In this document: positions 37,301 through 45,112 of the stretch, piece by piece
Numbering within the stretch: position 1 is the first letter of the stretch
Layout of the letters: each line of letters starts with the position of its first letter
NCBI RefSeq assembly: GCF_004366075.1
Contig: NZ_SODU01000003.1
Coordinates: forward strand, 620,001-684,000
Reading direction: 5' to 3'
DNA: 64,000 nucleotides
Source: Kribbella pratensis
GTDB lineage: Bacteria; Actinomycetota; Actinomycetes; Propionibacteriales; Kribbellaceae
Notes under the pieces: model-generated
Seen by the model: the letters and a program-made list of their open reading frames with translations, nothing else
What the model was told of the DNA's origin: nothing
The model's database searches: none
Translations under genes and position numbers: made by a program

Positions 37301-39029
37301 TGGAGTTGCCGGCCGCGATCGAGTACCCGGTCTTGCCGTCACCGTTCGTCGGCGTACCGCCTGTCCACCACGAGGCGGGGACCGGCGTACCCAGCGGTGC
37401 CGGGTCGAGGACGATCGCGTGTTTGTCGGCGCCGCCGACGCTCTTGATCGCGGCCGTGTGGCTGCCGACCGTGATCTGCCGTCCGGTCAGGCCGTCGACG
37501 AACGCCGGGTCCTTCGTACGCAGCGCGTTCCAGTCCTTGCTGCTGTCCGTCAGCTGCGTGGGTCCGTACGTCACGCCGTCCGGGCCGCCGGACAACAGGT
37601 CCGCGACCGGATCCGCCGGTTGGTCGGACGGCTTGCGCTGCACGCCGATGGTGAACTCGAGCCGCGGGTGCAGAGGATCGGTGGCGCTGAACGCCGCACC
37701 GCTGATCGCCACCGTGTAGACGGAATTCGACTGGCCCGCCAGCTTCTCGAGGAACTGCTGCACCGACGCGAAGTCCGGTACGCCGGTCGCGCCCGGCGTC
37801 GACGGCTTCGTCACGTGGTCGATGAGGAACTGCTGCAACGCCTCGGTGGCCGGCACGACGTCGGCGACCGTGCCGTGCAGGAAGGGCAGGTCGACGTCGA
37901 CCGTGGACCCGGTCGGGCGCGCGTGCTGGAGCTTCGTCAGCGTGCTGATCAGCTGGTTGACGCCCTGCGCGAGGTCGAACGGTGTGAGCATCTCGAACGC
38001 CGCCACCGGATCCAGCTCGTGATCGGGGTACTCCACGGCCGGTTCGCCCGCGGCCGGGTCACTCGGGCCGACCGTGACGTCCACCTCGACACCGGGCAGC
38101 CCGGTGATCGCCGACGAGGGCCGGGGCACGATGTGCAGCACGCCGGACAGGCTGCCGCCCGGTACCAGCGCCACCGTCGTCAGGCCCGCGGCGGCACCCT
38201 GGGCACCGAGCTCGCTGTTCTGCTGCCCGACGGAGAGCCGCCCGTCGTTGTTCGGGTCGCGGATCGTGGCCTTGATCGTCACGTCTTCCGCGTAGGTGCT
38301 GGTGTCCTTCAACGTGACACCGAGGATGCCGATCGCGGCGTCCACCGCGGGCAGGGTTCCCTCCGCGTTCGGCGGCGCCGGCTTGACCAGCTGTACGCCG
38401 TTCACGCGCAGGGTGACGGCCGGGTCCGCGTCCAGCCATGACGACTTCGCGGTGTCGTCGTAGTTGACGACAAAGGTCGCGGTGAACGTCAGCGTGGCCT
38501 GCAGACCCGACGCCGACGTGAAGTCGAACGGCTTCGTCTTGCTCGACACCCGGATGCCGGTCGTGACCGTGCGGGTGACCAGCGCGGTCAGCTTCACCCG
38601 CGTGATCGAATCGTCCGGCAACTGCGCAGCAGTCCACTTCACGTGCCGCTTGGGCCCACTGTCCGTTGCGTAGTCGGAGTCGGTCGCGTTGAACGCGTCC
38701 ACGAGGGCGCCGACGGACGCCGCCCCGGCGTACCCGTCGACCTCACCGAGCCCGCCCTGCAGGAGGTTGCGCAGCCCGATCGCGGCGTCGCTGCCCGGTT
38801 CGAGCGTCAGGCCGTTCAGCTGCTTGCCGAAGGCACCGACCGTGGCGAGGTCGGTGACCAGGTCCTCCAGTCCCCGCGCGCCCGGCCCGCCGGTGAGCGC
38901 CGCGCGGATCCCGTCGACCGCGGGATCGGCGAGCGGACCGGCGGACGCCGGCGGCGCGACCAGCACGGAGGTGCCGAGAACGAGTGTCGTCACCGCTGCG
39001 ACGGCGCGCCTGCCCTGACGTGTACGCAT
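28395..39029 (-). CDS. Giant secreted RTX-type calcium-binding protein (3,544 residues)
   Basis: The N-terminal Sec-type signal is RRAVAAVTTLVLGTSVLVAP then ASAGPLADP. Residues ~40-1890 form non-RTX modules with an EF-hand-like loop near 257 (DPNNDGRLSVGQ) and a canonical one near 1820 (DPNNDGKFRFSE). Two copies of a small beta module occur (LTGRQITVGSHTAAIKSV and YVGRRVFVGSAQFPVAGV). From about residue 1900 to 3300 it is dominated by GGxGxDxφxG nonapeptides (for example YGGAGDDNLAV), arranged in larger superrepeats. There is no LPxTG anchor or C-terminal T1SS-type tail. It likely unfolds inside and folds on Ca2+ outside as a surface or matrix protein. The start is ATG 39029 with GGGGG upstream. 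Confidence 0.85.
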   Translation of the reverse strand: MRTRQGRRAVAAVTTLVLGTSVLVAPPASAGPLADPAVDGIRAALTGGPGARGLEDLVTDLATVGAFGKQLNGLTLEPGSDAAIGLRNLLQGGLGEVDGYAGAASVGALVDAFNATDSDYATDSGPKRHVKWTAAQLPDDSITRVKLTALVTRTVTTGIRVSSKTKPFDFTSASGLQATLTFTATFVVNYDDTAKSSWLDADPAVTLRVNGVQLVKPAPPNAEGTLPAVDAAIGILGVTLKDTSTYAEDVTIKATIRDPNNDGRLSVGQQNSELGAQGAAAGLTTVALVPGGSLSGVLHIVPRPSSAITGLPGVEVDVTVGPSDPAAGEPAVEYPDHELDPVAAFEMLTPFDLAQGVNQLISTLTKLQHARPTGSTVDVDLPFLHGTVADVVPATEALQQFLIDHVTKPSTPGATGVPDFASVQQFLEKLAGQSNSVYTVAISGAAFSATDPLHPRLEFTIGVQRKPSDQPADPVADLLSGGPDGVTYGPTQLTDSSKDWNALRTKDPAFVDGLTGRQITVGSHTAAIKSVGGADKHAIVLDPAPLGTPVPASWWTGGTPTNGDGKTGYSIAAGNSKAGNVELANVLKDKSHLRDANAVRPQATITSDYNLTLPVVLDLQPAATLDACKPLNTDGKACPYVEKTGADGNGPQRVVTELPVRADRIMLATGGQILTASTKLRTPVDLTAAVGYVPVRIGGTIALCPTTGYDAACAKTGTPGPIQQLTLKGTGTPVPVGQLFDGARDNPDQVLTGLPAATIARAHGDLKLLDVAGTTTYFHDDGTPGVATLDADVASTPATPTVTDAAGDLAKLVPLDVKPDAKDAYANALFGILLADLSALSTQMSTAPAAGGLDTQIPLLGTSFGQLMVDRERGTAAYAIDAGFLELTDATRTFDANRYVGRRVFVGSAQFPVAGVTPDGHTLKLAAPPAAAPATGTEYRIGDELLWAVDALTALQPPDLGALLADLEKRLGNGSDVSFTVDTATKILHLTIDWKRAFHTRAPASLHVTLPGSGAVDLSGNTVGGALDIDASGETVAKLNIPLDEAGLAGPATELTIDPSSTVSARAKVSTPPAQLTGSVGALPVDLGNAGDDTGLQVAGDLALAAKGPAGPLGAWWTGLSATTLNGGTAAQTCTGVSSSEPMSLCARIPLHKHGDAAVLDTMTLRLPQSASSPAEALALTPDFGGGPRLSALPGLDAALAANTISLKPLADGLTKYLDNSKSALDLASAGGKVPLIGKDLQAGKDFLGQLQKSLSDGVNGVGGYTTFAELKTALQNAFAAEPLKSLTKGPVGVTGECSGGPCAGPETASEIQSVTLNANFGSTGKVGDDGCADDGSDVCPTADLPLDLGLPGLALHAKKNDDGSIAKGIQAKVGWKLNLTITLDKTKGVLLETAPKDELQVGAAIKLPAELDAQLAFLQVKLTNNKPGASQLAALFSIDLQGGPGGHLPLASLLGSNPASLFHPSLKAKLDLDIGVDTGLAGDTTRLLPGLTATFKFAAAWNGSAPDQIGISTLEFDDVTVDPGAFLSSTIKPIVDDIVSTLKPVQPILDTITAPIPVLSDLSHLAGGGDVTILTLAQAFGSGYQSVKTVTDIITTVKRLSDALQSLSSAGGIKLGSFKLLGDKVQNTATSPASADGLIGEVKDKDGAVIGNGKPASIIGDLNKSLDPDKAQLSDKDSGPGITFPALKDPRQLFSLIAGGDATLAQFDSSTLSVNFSMSESFGPVYAPPPVLVVISGSASVSLHVVAGFDTYGIRQAVETGKPVQILNSLFFVTVDEKGAPIPVITFRGELAAGAEVSAVIIKAGVVGGIALTVNFTWNDPNNDGKFRFSEFLATALKNPICLFNVGGELSLFLKVFITIGFSPFSVSFDFTLVNIKLLDFSISPNCTPPPPRLGGTKDGVLYLFAGKLGTGTARGDDLWNAGNADETWVVRQAGTTMTVQALGITQTFGGITTVVLDGRKYGGQLKVLLQGKDANTDFTAKAIVYGGSNADVIRTGSGPAFVDGGGGDDTITTGDRPKLGNAAVPGVVVAGNGGADRITVGNDIDVVAGDGHLSAAKTSLALASPATGKGQVDPVPFADVVDVAAVQSAKLAEKVTPSESEAGNDTVVLGLGKSEAYGGAGDDNLAVAADSPLLGTPGQDPKGLSSAGVLMVGGAGADSVSGGSGNDTIYTGDVPSAHDQDNAGAGDKYDPNDPLNKKEATEDPHVRHTDVNHVDTGKGTDWVWGSNSTDFVIGHSATGTVDHLFGLGGNDVLVGADGADEIYGGRGDDYVIAQPSSVDTGNTVTDQLGAGAYRVTPLPDPNPASKKTLVGGGGRDRIYGGDGESTIYGDHSTIPGTATPDTCASPGPDPSDPPAEHPRDAGNETDPANYDDADLILGGNGVDTVQAGGGNDWAFTAGSGDLVCAEGGDDHAYGGSGPDTVLGGSGNDVLQGDSEDDHLYGNLGNDTAYGNGGADHVQGNAGADTLFGGEDNDVLIGGTTTAGRNDAAATPAGESAARGDIIRGDIGTDKIIGDNGDPSATSGPVFDLGSSDASRGGPDTVYGGTDDDTLFGGLDDDQVFGGTGNDDAEGNPGADHVYGEAGADDLIGGSHQTPGDPAAKHAAGYPDTGDAISGGGNDDVIAGDNASITDTVGPDSGDPVTRGRGLSFGRHVVLFDLGYSPAAANSGADAVDGGAENDVVYGQDGGDTIHGAAGNDYAEGDQAADFVYGDAGQDDLAGGSSYVESGSGQATAGQLDSGDTISGGDDADVVLGDNGLLTRDAGIAKSPITQGRANTDAAGQMAERSIQPYDLGDSPVANTSGGDDVTGDGGCDAILGQGGNDRLKGNDDADYSEGGPGRDWVEGNAGSDDLIGGSSTIFGADTANTTQGQPDVSDAVFGGLGDDVITGDNAVTTRVGTPSPYLLRVGSDGRFEAQRSLRLLDLSWSNGFLGAPTRAVAGGDQLSGGGGVDVAFGQDGDDAISGGAGDDYAEGNGGHDTEYGDRTLAEAGIAIPGAVPAWPGSASGPAALGDLGAPHGQDDLIGGSSLATFRDTGDDVHGDGAADFVLGDNGTAVRDVVDQTGKPVALGDDLATVSLPLTNRIYTGRYNPSQIPADAAYVRHGVGGASTRFCTTAQATCEAAGASGNDQLWGGIGEDTMYGQDGDDLMYGDTGSTAGAGDGGTLSAGARNDDDMYGELGNDRLWGESGEDAMLGDRGGVVDTFQNGSNHFVVDQNQVPQIHYEGFLAGSVTRKVDLQHDVNGDVFAASGTATAMPHRGDLEGGDDRLRGGDDHDSVHGGFGDDLANGDSGGDIVFGDDGADLLWGGKGCDASVDAATPDCRTSGVFDPNARGTNDRMVDYLLGGKGATSGPSVTPDTGALGSDIIDWHPRGTYGVPGSTTCTANPWPQTFGNGKNAVTVDPCSWFEMTNLTDAGVADNQHHQGIDWMYGGWDRDVLQGDVADNGPNLGDRMLDWTGAYNLYTHCNAAYGGYNDVRQWSPSMQDFLQRWAGSLGAGQITTDVTTAGTSAYDELALVYQADLQVHGSGPAFPSTPGHFDDPNACAP
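29940..31620 (-). repeat. RTX superrepeat block inside the giant gene
   Basis: Five copies of a DDLIGGS-type signature lie near 31595, 31258, 30868, 30470 and 29958 (residues about 2478, 2591, 2721, 2854 and 3024). Each is preceded by YAEG- and YG-containing RTX repeats and followed by D-GD-IxGGxxDDVxxGDN, with a variable insert between blocks. Period is about 113-170 residues. Confidence 0.75.
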
Positions 39030-39159
39030 CACGAAGCCCCCACCCCTCGCGATCTGGATGGCGCGGCACCCCCGCCGCGCTGCTCGACCCCCCAGTCGCG
39101 TCGCTACCAGACGGTAGACCTAGGTACGTGTCTGTGGCAACAAGTTCACGGTGTGTAAT

Positions 39160-40170
39160 TCAGCTGGGAGTCTCGGCCGCGCGGATCTCGGTCATCAACT
39201 GGTTGAGGGCGGCGCGGAGGGCCTGTTCGGCGTCGACGTTCAGGGCGCGGGCCTCGTGCACGAGGCCGAGGAGTTGCTGCCCGATCCGGTCGGCGTCGCT
39301 CGAGGGCTCGGGCAGGGCGGGCTCGGCGGGGAGGACCTTGCCGGCGCGGCCGAGGACCTTGTCGGCGAGGGCGAGGGCGGGCAGGGCGAGCGGGATGCCT
39401 TCGAGGACCGAGGAGCGCTGCTTCTCGGTGGCCTTGATCGCTTCCCAGTTGGCCTCGACCGCGGCGACGTCCGTGGCGTCCACAGTGCCGAAAACGTGCG
39501 GGTGGCGGCGAATCAGCTTCTCGACGATGCCGCCGGCCACGTCGTCGATCGTGAACCCTTCGTCGGGGTCCTCCTCGGCGATCCGCGAGTTCAGCGCGAC
39601 CTGAAGGAGCAGGTCGCCCAGTTCCTCACGGAGATGGCTGCGATCGCCGGTGTCGAGCGCCTCGAGGGTCTCGTACGTCTCTTCGAGCAGGTACTTGGCC
39701 AGGCTCTCGTGCGTCTCCTGCTGCGTCCACGGGCAGTCCCGCCGGATCCGGTCCATCACGCGGACCAGGTCGATCAGCCTGGCTCCGGGTACGTCGTACG
39801 AGCCGTGCTGGATCTCCACCTCGTACGCCGGGCGCGGGTCACGCGCCACCTGATCGGCGACGACGCGCAGCAGACCCGGCTCGCCGTCGTCGCCGACGAG
39901 CCAAGCGACGTCGCGGCCGGCCTCGACCGCGGACGACAACCAGGTCCAGTGCTCGCCGATACCGCCCTCGACCTGAGTGACAGCAAGCCCGGACCCGACA
40001 ACCGCCTGTACGTCGGAGCGCAACACGTGGCCGTCAGCGCCCGACGCGGCGCCGATCTCGTCGGCGTCGGTCAGGGACTGCCAGGCCGCCCGCGTGAGCA
40101 GGCCCGGCGCCACCCGTGGGCTGGTCAGCAGGACAGTGATCCGGCCGGAGCCCTCACGTACGTCGGTCAC
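39160..40170 (-). CDS. mazG: Nucleoside triphosphate pyrophosphohydrolase MazG
   Basis: A 336-residue house-cleaning NTP pyrophosphatase. The N-terminal ~120 residues form a TP-methylase-like domain reduced in actinobacteria (RITVLLTSPRVAPGLL). The MazG core follows: LVRVMDRIRRDCPWTQQETH, then EETYETLEALDTG and LREELGDLLLQVALNSRIAE with the metal-binding ExxE...ExxD, and RRHPHVFG. The start GTG 40170 lies 15 bases after the lipoprotein stop; longer starts overlap that gene. In related genomes it normally precedes eno. Confidence 0.92.
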   Translation of the reverse strand: MTDVREGSGRITVLLTSPRVAPGLLTRAAWQSLTDADEIGAASGADGHVLRSDVQAVVGSGLAVTQVEGGIGEHWTWLSSAVEAGRDVAWLVGDDGEPGLLRVVADQVARDPRPAYEVEIQHGSYDVPGARLIDLVRVMDRIRRDCPWTQQETHESLAKYLLEETYETLEALDTGDRSHLREELGDLLLQVALNSRIAEEDPDEGFTIDDVAGGIVEKLIRRHPHVFGTVDATDVAAVEANWEAIKATEKQRSSVLEGIPLALPALALADKVLGRAGKVLPAEPALPEPSSDADRIGQQLLGLVHEARALNVDAEQALRAALNQLMTEIRAAETPS

Positions 40171-40184
40171 CGGGCTCGGCTGTC

Positions 40185-40805
40185 TCAGCCCTGGCCTTGC
40201 TGCTGGGCGGCCTCGGCTGCCTTGCGCTTGGCCTCGGTCTGGTCGGACTCCTTGGACAGCGACCCGGAGATCGCCGTGTCGAGCCGGCCGTCGCTCCACT
40301 GACCGAAGCGCGGCGCGACCGTGACCTTGATGTCCTTGGAGGCGGCGTTCAGGGCCTGCAGGCCCTCCTGCGCCTTCTGCTGACCGTCCGTGTCGTGGAT
40401 GCCCTTACCGCCGGCGAGCTTGATCGTGACGATCAGTGTCGCGGCGAGGTTGTCCAGGAAGGCGCGGGACGCCGGATCGGCCTGCAGCTTCTGGTACGCC
40501 TCGGGGCTCGGCGCGACGGCATTCTTGGCCGCGTCGGCGATCTCCGCGTCGGTGACCGGGATCGCCTTCTGCTTCCCGACCTGCGCCGCCAGCTCGTTGC
40601 TGACCATCCCGTTCAGCGCGGCCTGGTCCGGGTAGGCCTCACCCAGCGCCGCGCCGACAGCGCGCGAGGTCTTGTCGACGTCGCCGATGCTGATCTCGGT
40701 GTCACCGATCACCGCCGCCGCGCCCGGGTGGGTACCCGCCGCACAGCCGCCGGTCAGCAGCACCGTCGCCACCACCGCACCGAGAGCCCGAAGCCGTGTG
40801 CTCAC
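40185..40805 (-). CDS. SurA N-domain-like lipoprotein
   Basis: A 206-residue predicted extracytoplasmic lipoprotein. The signal VVATVLLTGGC has Cys21 as the lipidation site. A SurA/trigger-factor-like chaperone segment follows (AAVIGDTEISIGDVDKTSRA). The conserved APRFGQWSDGRLD near the C-terminus is typical of the family. No PPIase domain is present. The start is GTG 40805, preceded by GAGGAG. It lies between mfd and mazG, its usual place in actinobacteria. A chaperone role for exported proteins is inferred. Confidence 0.87.
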   Translation of the reverse strand: MSTRLRALGAVVATVLLTGGCAAGTHPGAAAVIGDTEISIGDVDKTSRAVGAALGEAYPDQAALNGMVSNELAAQVGKQKAIPVTDAEIADAAKNAVAPSPEAYQKLQADPASRAFLDNLAATLIVTIKLAGGKGIHDTDGQQKAQEGLQALNAASKDIKVTVAPRFGQWSDGRLDTAISGSLSKESDQTEAKRKAAEAAQQQGQG

Positions 40806-40865
40806 CGAATCTCCTCGCAAATCGCCATGTTGTTCTGCCCGCCCCGCCGCCCCGGTCGGGCCTTT

Positions 40866-43800
40866 TCACGCCGGCACCACAATAGGTTCGGCGATCACGT
40901 CGTCGATCAACCGGGTGCACCATTGCAGCAGCTCCTGGTCGCGGAGCGGCTGACCGCCGACCGGCCTGGTGGCTGGTCTCGGCACCAGAATGGTATGCAG
41001 TTGCGGCTTCACCAGACTCTTCGGGTACAGCCTGTTCAGCCGGAGGACCTTCGAGTCGGGCAGTTCGACCGGCCCGAACCGGATCAGGTTCCCTTGCAGC
41101 GTGACGTCGTGCAGCCCCGCCCGGCGGGCGTGGTTGCGGAACTTCGCCACCTCGATCAGGTTCAGCACCGGCTGCGGAATGTCGCCGTACCGGTCGTGCA
41201 GTTCCTCGACCAGTTCGGCGATTCCGTCGGCGTCCCGTACGGCGGCCAACCGCTGGTACATCTCCAGGCGCAACCGCTGGGACGGGATGTAGTCGTGCGG
41301 CAGGTGCGCGTCGATCGGCAGCTCGATCTTGACCTCGGGCTCCTCGGCCTGGGTGTCGCCGCGGTACTCCGCGACCGCCTCGCCGACCAGCCGGACGTAC
41401 AGGTCGAAGCCGACGTCCGCGATGTGCCCGGACTGCTCGCCGCCCAGCAGGTTGCCGGCACCGCGGATCTCCAGGTCCTTCATCGCGACCGCCATACCGC
41501 CGCCCAGGTCGGAGTGCTGCGCGATGGTGGCCAGCCGGTCGTGCGCCGTCTCGGTCAGCGGCTTCTCCGGCGGGAAGAAGAAGTACGCGTACGCACGCTC
41601 CCGGCCGCGACCGACCCGGCCGCGGAGCTGGTGCAGCTGGGACAGGCCGAGCAGGTCGGCGCGCTCGACGATCATCGTGTTCGCGTTCGAGATGTCGATC
41701 CCGGACTCGACGATCGTCGTACACACGATCACGTCGAACTGCTTCTCCCAGAAGCCCTGGATGACGTTCTCGAGGGTGTGCTCGTTCATCTGGCCGTGCG
41801 CGACGCTGACGCGCGCCTCGGGCACCAGCTGGCGGATCCGCGCGGCCGCCTTCTCGATCGTGTTCACCCGGTTGTGGACGACGAAGACCTGGCCCTCGCG
41901 GAGCAGCTCGCGCCGGATCGCGGCGGTCACCTGGCCTTCCTCGTAGGCACCGACGAAGGTCAGCACCGGGTGCCGCTCCTCCGGCGGGGTGGCGATCGTG
42001 GACATCTCGCGGATGCCGGTGATCGACATCTCCAGCGTCCGCGGGATCGGGGTCGCGGACATCGTCAGTACGTCGACCGCGGTCCGCAGCCGCTTCAGCT
42101 GCTCCTTGTGCTCGACGCCGAACCGCTGCTCCTCGTCGACCACGACCAACCCGAGGTCCTTGAACGCGACCTCGCCGCTGAACAGCCGGTGCGTCCCGAT
42201 CACCACGTCGACCGACCCGTCGGCGAGACCGTCGATCGTCGCCTTGGCCTCCTTGTCGGTCTGGAACCGCGACAGTGGGGCGACGTTCACCGGGAAGGCG
42301 GCGTACCGCTCGGCGAAGGTCGCGTAGTGCTGCTGCACGAGCAGCGTCGTCGGGACGAGTACGGCGACCTGCTTGCCGTCCTGCACCGCCTTGAAGGCCG
42401 CGCGTACGGCGATCTCCGTCTTGCCGTAGCCGACGTCGCCGCAGACGATCCGGTCCATCGGCATGACCCGTTCCATGTCGTGCTTGACGTCGTCGATGGT
42501 GGCGAGCTGGTCGGGCGTCTCCACGAACGGGAACGCGTCCTCCAGCTCCCGCTGCCACGGGGTGTCCTTGGCGAACGCGTGGCCCTTGGTCGCCTGGCGC
42601 GCGGCGTACAGCTTGATGAGCTCGCCGGCGATCTGCCGGACCGCCTTGCGGGCGCGGCCCTTGCGCTTGGCCCAGTCGCCGCCGCCCATCTTGTCCAGGC
42701 TCGGCTGCTCGCCACCGACGTACCGGGTGACCTGGTCGAGCTGGTCGGTCGGCACGTACAGCCGGTCGCCGGGTTGTCCGCGCTTGCTCGGCGCGAACTC
42801 GATCACGACGTACTCGCGGGTGGCCTTCTGCGAGCCGGAGCCGACGGTCCGCTGCATCATCTCGACGTACCGGCCGACGCCGTGCTGCTCGTGCACGACG
42901 AAGTCGCCCGGCTGCAGCTCGAGCGGGTCGATCGTCTTCTTGCGGCGCGACGGCATCCGTTGCTGGGAACGGCGTTCGGCCGCCGAGCGCTGGCCGGCCA
43001 GGTCGTTCTCGGTGAGCACCGCGAACTTGATGCCGTCGGCAATGAACCCGTGCTCGAGCTGCCCCTGTGAGATCAGTACGACGCCGGGCTCGGGGATCTC
43101 CTCGATCCCTTCGACCGCCCGCGCCGGCAACTCGGCCTCGGAGAACACTTCGGCCAGGCGCTGTGCGGGACCGTGACCCTCGGTGACGCAGACGACCCGC
43201 CAGCCGTCCCGCAGCCAGCCGCGGATGTCCTCGGCCGCCGCCGCGGTCTCACCGCGGTACGGGGTGACCTCGTGCGCGGCGAGGATCCTGCTGGTGACAG
43301 CACCGGCCTCGGTGTCGATGTCGAACGCGACCCGCTCCCCCATCGAGTCCCGGAGCTCGGGCGCGTCGGTCGGCGCGGCCGCGAACGGCGACAGGCTCCA
43401 CCAGGCCAGGCCTCTGCCCAGGGCCTGCGACCGAACGTCGCCGAGCGACATGTACGCCGCCGCACCCAAGTCGATCGGGGCTTCGCCACCACCGGCAGCC
43501 GCGGCCCACGACGCCTCCAGGAACTCCTGGCTGGTCGCCACCAGGTCGTGCGCCCGTGCCCGCACCCGCTCGGGGTCGCTCACAACCACGTGCGTACCGG
43601 CCGGCATCAGGTCGACCAGCAGCTCCATCTCGTCGACGAGCACCGGCGCCAGCGACTCCATGCCCTCGACGGCATGCCCTTCGGCGAGCTTCTCGAACAG
43701 CTCGGCCAGCTCGGGGTGGTCCTTCGCCAGTTCGGCGGCCCGCGCGCGGACCTCGTCGGTCAGCAGCAGCTCGCGGCACGGCGGGGCCCACAGACCGTGC

Positions 43801-44495
43801 TCGGCGATCTCGAGCGAGCGCTGGTCGGCGACCGCGAAGTACCGGATCTCCTCGACGTCGTCGCCGAAGAAGTCCACCCGCAGCGGGTGCTCCTCGGTCG
43901 GCGGGAAGACGTCGATGATGCCGCCGCGGACCGCGAACTCACCGCGCCGCTCGACCAGGTCCACCCGGTGGTACGCCGCGGCAGCGAGCCGCTCGACGAC
44001 GTCCTCGAGCTCGACCGTGTCGCCGACGTGCAGCTGCACCGGCCGCAGGTCCGCGAGTCCGGCGACCTGCGGCTGCAGCACGGACCGCACCGGCGCGACC
44101 AGGATCCGGATCGGACCGGTCGTCTCGTCGGACGGATCCGGATGCACGAGACGACGCAGTACGGCGAGCCGCCGGCCGACCGTGTCCGAGCGGGGCGACA
44201 GGCGCTCGTGCGGGAGCGTCTCCCAGGCCGGGTAGTAGGCGACGGTGCCGGGCTCCTCGACGAGGCACTGGAGGGCCTCGGTGAGCTCCTCGGCCTCGCG
44301 GAAGGTGGCGGTGACGGCGAGCACCGGGCGGCCGGCGCCGTTCTGGGCCGCGGCCAGCGCGGCGAGCAGGACCGGGCGCACCGGTGTGGGTGCGCTCAGG
44401 TCGAGGGTCGTGACGCTGTCGCCGCGGGCATCACGAACGGCCTCGGCCACCACCGGATCGGTGATCAGGGTGTCGACCAGACCGCTGAGCTTCAC
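40866..44495 (-). CDS. mfd: Transcription-repair coupling factor Mfd
   Basis: A 1,209-residue ATP-dependent DNA translocase. It removes RNA polymerase stalled at lesions and recruits UvrA. The UvrB-homology N-terminal region includes LQCLVEEPGTVAYYPAWETL. The RNAP-interacting domain begins LQPGDFVVHEQHGVGRYVEM. Walker A is MDRIVCGDVGYGKTEIAVRA, the DEEQ box is LVVVDEEQRFGVEHKEQLKR, and the TRG motif is in HQLRGRVGRGRERAYAYF. The C-terminal TRCF domain follows. Length is normal. It overlaps pth by 4 bases. Confidence 0.96.
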   Translation of the reverse strand: MKLSGLVDTLITDPVVAEAVRDARGDSVTTLDLSAPTPVRPVLLAALAAAQNGAGRPVLAVTATFREAEELTEALQCLVEEPGTVAYYPAWETLPHERLSPRSDTVGRRLAVLRRLVHPDPSDETTGPIRILVAPVRSVLQPQVAGLADLRPVQLHVGDTVELEDVVERLAAAAYHRVDLVERRGEFAVRGGIIDVFPPTEEHPLRVDFFGDDVEEIRYFAVADQRSLEIAEHGLWAPPCRELLLTDEVRARAAELAKDHPELAELFEKLAEGHAVEGMESLAPVLVDEMELLVDLMPAGTHVVVSDPERVRARAHDLVATSQEFLEASWAAAAGGGEAPIDLGAAAYMSLGDVRSQALGRGLAWWSLSPFAAAPTDAPELRDSMGERVAFDIDTEAGAVTSRILAAHEVTPYRGETAAAAEDIRGWLRDGWRVVCVTEGHGPAQRLAEVFSEAELPARAVEGIEEIPEPGVVLISQGQLEHGFIADGIKFAVLTENDLAGQRSAAERRSQQRMPSRRKKTIDPLELQPGDFVVHEQHGVGRYVEMMQRTVGSGSQKATREYVVIEFAPSKRGQPGDRLYVPTDQLDQVTRYVGGEQPSLDKMGGGDWAKRKGRARKAVRQIAGELIKLYAARQATKGHAFAKDTPWQRELEDAFPFVETPDQLATIDDVKHDMERVMPMDRIVCGDVGYGKTEIAVRAAFKAVQDGKQVAVLVPTTLLVQQHYATFAERYAAFPVNVAPLSRFQTDKEAKATIDGLADGSVDVVIGTHRLFSGEVAFKDLGLVVVDEEQRFGVEHKEQLKRLRTAVDVLTMSATPIPRTLEMSITGIREMSTIATPPEERHPVLTFVGAYEEGQVTAAIRRELLREGQVFVVHNRVNTIEKAAARIRQLVPEARVSVAHGQMNEHTLENVIQGFWEKQFDVIVCTTIVESGIDISNANTMIVERADLLGLSQLHQLRGRVGRGRERAYAYFFFPPEKPLTETAHDRLATIAQHSDLGGGMAVAMKDLEIRGAGNLLGGEQSGHIADVGFDLYVRLVGEAVAEYRGDTQAEEPEVKIELPIDAHLPHDYIPSQRLRLEMYQRLAAVRDADGIAELVEELHDRYGDIPQPVLNLIEVAKFRNHARRAGLHDVTLQGNLIRFGPVELPDSKVLRLNRLYPKSLVKPQLHTILVPRPATRPVGGQPLRDQELLQWCTRLIDDVIAEPIVVPA

Positions 44496-45067
44496 GAGTT
44501 GTACTTCCCTTGAGTTGCTTCGAGGCCGTCGGTGAGCAGGGACTCGACAGCGTCCGCGGTCCGGTCGACGGCGAACGGGAGGTCCTTGCGTTCGGTCGAG
44601 GAGAACTCGTTCAGGACGAAGTCGGCGGGCGCCTGCCGGCCCGGCGGACGACCCACACCGAACCGAACTCGATAGTACTCACCGGTGCCAAGCGATTTCC
44701 GCAGCGATTTCAGCCCGTTGTGGCCGTTGTCGCCGCCGCCGAACTTGCACCGCAGCACCCCGAAGTCGATGTCCAGCTCGTCGTGCAGCACGACCAGGTT
44801 GGCCGGGTCGAGCTTGAAGAACTTCAGCAACCCGGAGACGGGCCCGCCGGACTCGTTCATGTACGAGCGGGGCTTGGCCAGGACCGTCCGCAGGCCACTG
44901 ATCCGGGTCTCGATCACCTCGGACTTGACCTGCTTGCTCTGCTTCCACTTCGCACCGGTCCGGGCCGCCAGCTCGTCGGCGACCAGGTGCCCGATGTTGT
45001 GCCGGGTGCGGGCATACGAAGGGCCGGGATTCCCCAGTCCGACGACCAACCACACGTCGTCCGCCAC
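44492..45067 (-). CDS. pth: Peptidyl-tRNA hydrolase
   Basis: A 191-residue enzyme that releases tRNA from drop-off peptidyl-tRNA. WLVVGLGNPGPSYARTRHNI holds Asn and the catalytic His. KPRSYMNESGGPV and HDELDIDFGVLRCKFGGGDN with HNGLKSL are all intact. It is co-transcribed with rplY upstream and mfd downstream (4-base overlap). Confidence 0.95.
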   Translation of the reverse strand: MADDVWLVVGLGNPGPSYARTRHNIGHLVADELAARTGAKWKQSKQVKSEVIETRISGLRTVLAKPRSYMNESGGPVSGLLKFFKLDPANLVVLHDELDIDFGVLRCKFGGGDNGHNGLKSLRKSLGTGEYYRVRFGVGRPPGRQAPADFVLNEFSSTERKDLPFAVDRTADAVESLLTDGLEATQGKYNS

Positions 45068-45112
45068 GGATCCCGGCCCTCCTGAAGTTCAGCTGCTGCT
45101 GCCGAGTGCAGA

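Noticed and set aside
32868-38441. A 1,857-residue open frame on the plus strand opposite the giant gene
   Set aside because: It mirrors the codon phase of the minus-strand gene, is Arg/Asp/His-rich without domains, and the minus strand has a signal peptide and clear RTX repeats. Similar long antisense frames at 28071-31187 and 40197-43070 are rejected for the same reason.
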